Shown in pieces: positions 32,813 through 32,871 of a DNA stretch of 32,871 nt. The notes under the pieces are model-generated. The model did not search any database, was not told the DNA's origin, and worked only from the letters and a program-made list of their open reading frames with translations. This stretch comes from Thermoflexales bacterium (GTDB lineage Bacteria > Chloroflexota > Anaerolineae > Fen-1058): the NCBI GenBank assembly GCA_016931085.1, contig JAFGFO010000031.1, forward strand, positions 1 through 32,871. The letters are read 5' to 3'. The position numbers and the translations under genes are program-made. Each line of letters begins with the position of its first letter. The first letter of the stretch is position 1.

Positions 32813-32871
32813 CCGCGAATCTTCGCGAATCTACACAAATGGTTGTAAAATTCGTGAAAATTAGCGTGAAT
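32813..32871. repeat. CGCGAAT/CACAAAT-type repeat at the right edge
   Basis: CGCGAATCT occurs twice at a 10-bp spacing (32814 and 32824), followed by CACAAAT. The reverse-oriented TTCGTGAA and GCGTGAAT follow to the window end. It resembles the motifs at 3876, 5440 and 7292. Confidence 0.55.

Overview
The window looks like a GC-rich (roughly 60% or more by eye) bacterial chromosome segment, most likely from an uncultured Chloroflexota (Anaerolineae/Caldilineae-like) lineage. That placement is an inference. It rests on the gene mix (DUF4013 membrane protein, GalU-like plus fucokinase-like pair, AMMECR1/MEMO1 proteins, DUF1638-RACo pair, polymerase with a C-terminal TPR region) and on two small proteins of a kind I associate with that phylum. 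I see no insertion sequences, phage genes, rRNA or CRISPR. There is one tRNA, tRNA-Gln(CUG).

Layout. 1-2640 (minus): a sugar-activation pair, a fucokinase-like GHMP kinase cut by the left edge and a GalU-like nucleotidyltransferase, with a palindromic operator-like site at the promoter. 2756-5132 (plus): DUF4013 membrane protein, acylphosphatase, and a membrane-anchored FecR-like protein. 5155-6223 (minus): a small unknown protein and RadC. 6396-7998 (plus): MEMO1-family and AMMECR1-family proteins. 8038-8448 (minus): a second small unknown. 8553-8713: tRNA-Gln with its own promoter and terminator. 8796-16602 (plus): a Clp-type AAA+ protein with a degenerate first ATPase module, then a REC-histidine kinase overlapping a 1407-residue propeller/Y_Y_Y hybrid kinase. 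16612-22358 (minus): an envelope-polysaccharide operon (Wzy/TPR polymerase, WecA/MraY-type transferase, nucleotide-sugar dehydrogenase). Divergent from it is a secreted clan GH-A hydrolase at 22709-24022. 24135-26601 (plus): DUF1638 and RACo, associated with corrinoid methyl transfer, behind a perfect sigma-70 consensus promoter. 26693-31011 (plus): flavin reductase, OmpR-type regulator, histidine kinase and lipoprotein HtrA protease, an envelope-stress-like layout. 31067-32749 (minus): PfkB-family sugar kinase and HAD hydrolase.

The most striking signal lies in the gene junctions rather than in the genes. At least five junctions carry short tandem arrays with a strict 7-bp period but several unrelated unit sequences. 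Other junctions carry short palindromes or dispersed motifs. In most cases the stop codon of the neighbouring gene lies inside the repeat, so the repeats encode the last residues of proteins (Clp, HAD hydrolase, WecA-like transferase, response regulator). Two palindromes appear to supply stop codons to genes on both strands. This looks like short elements that expand or insert preferentially at gene ends, and it is the main candidate for something undescribed here.
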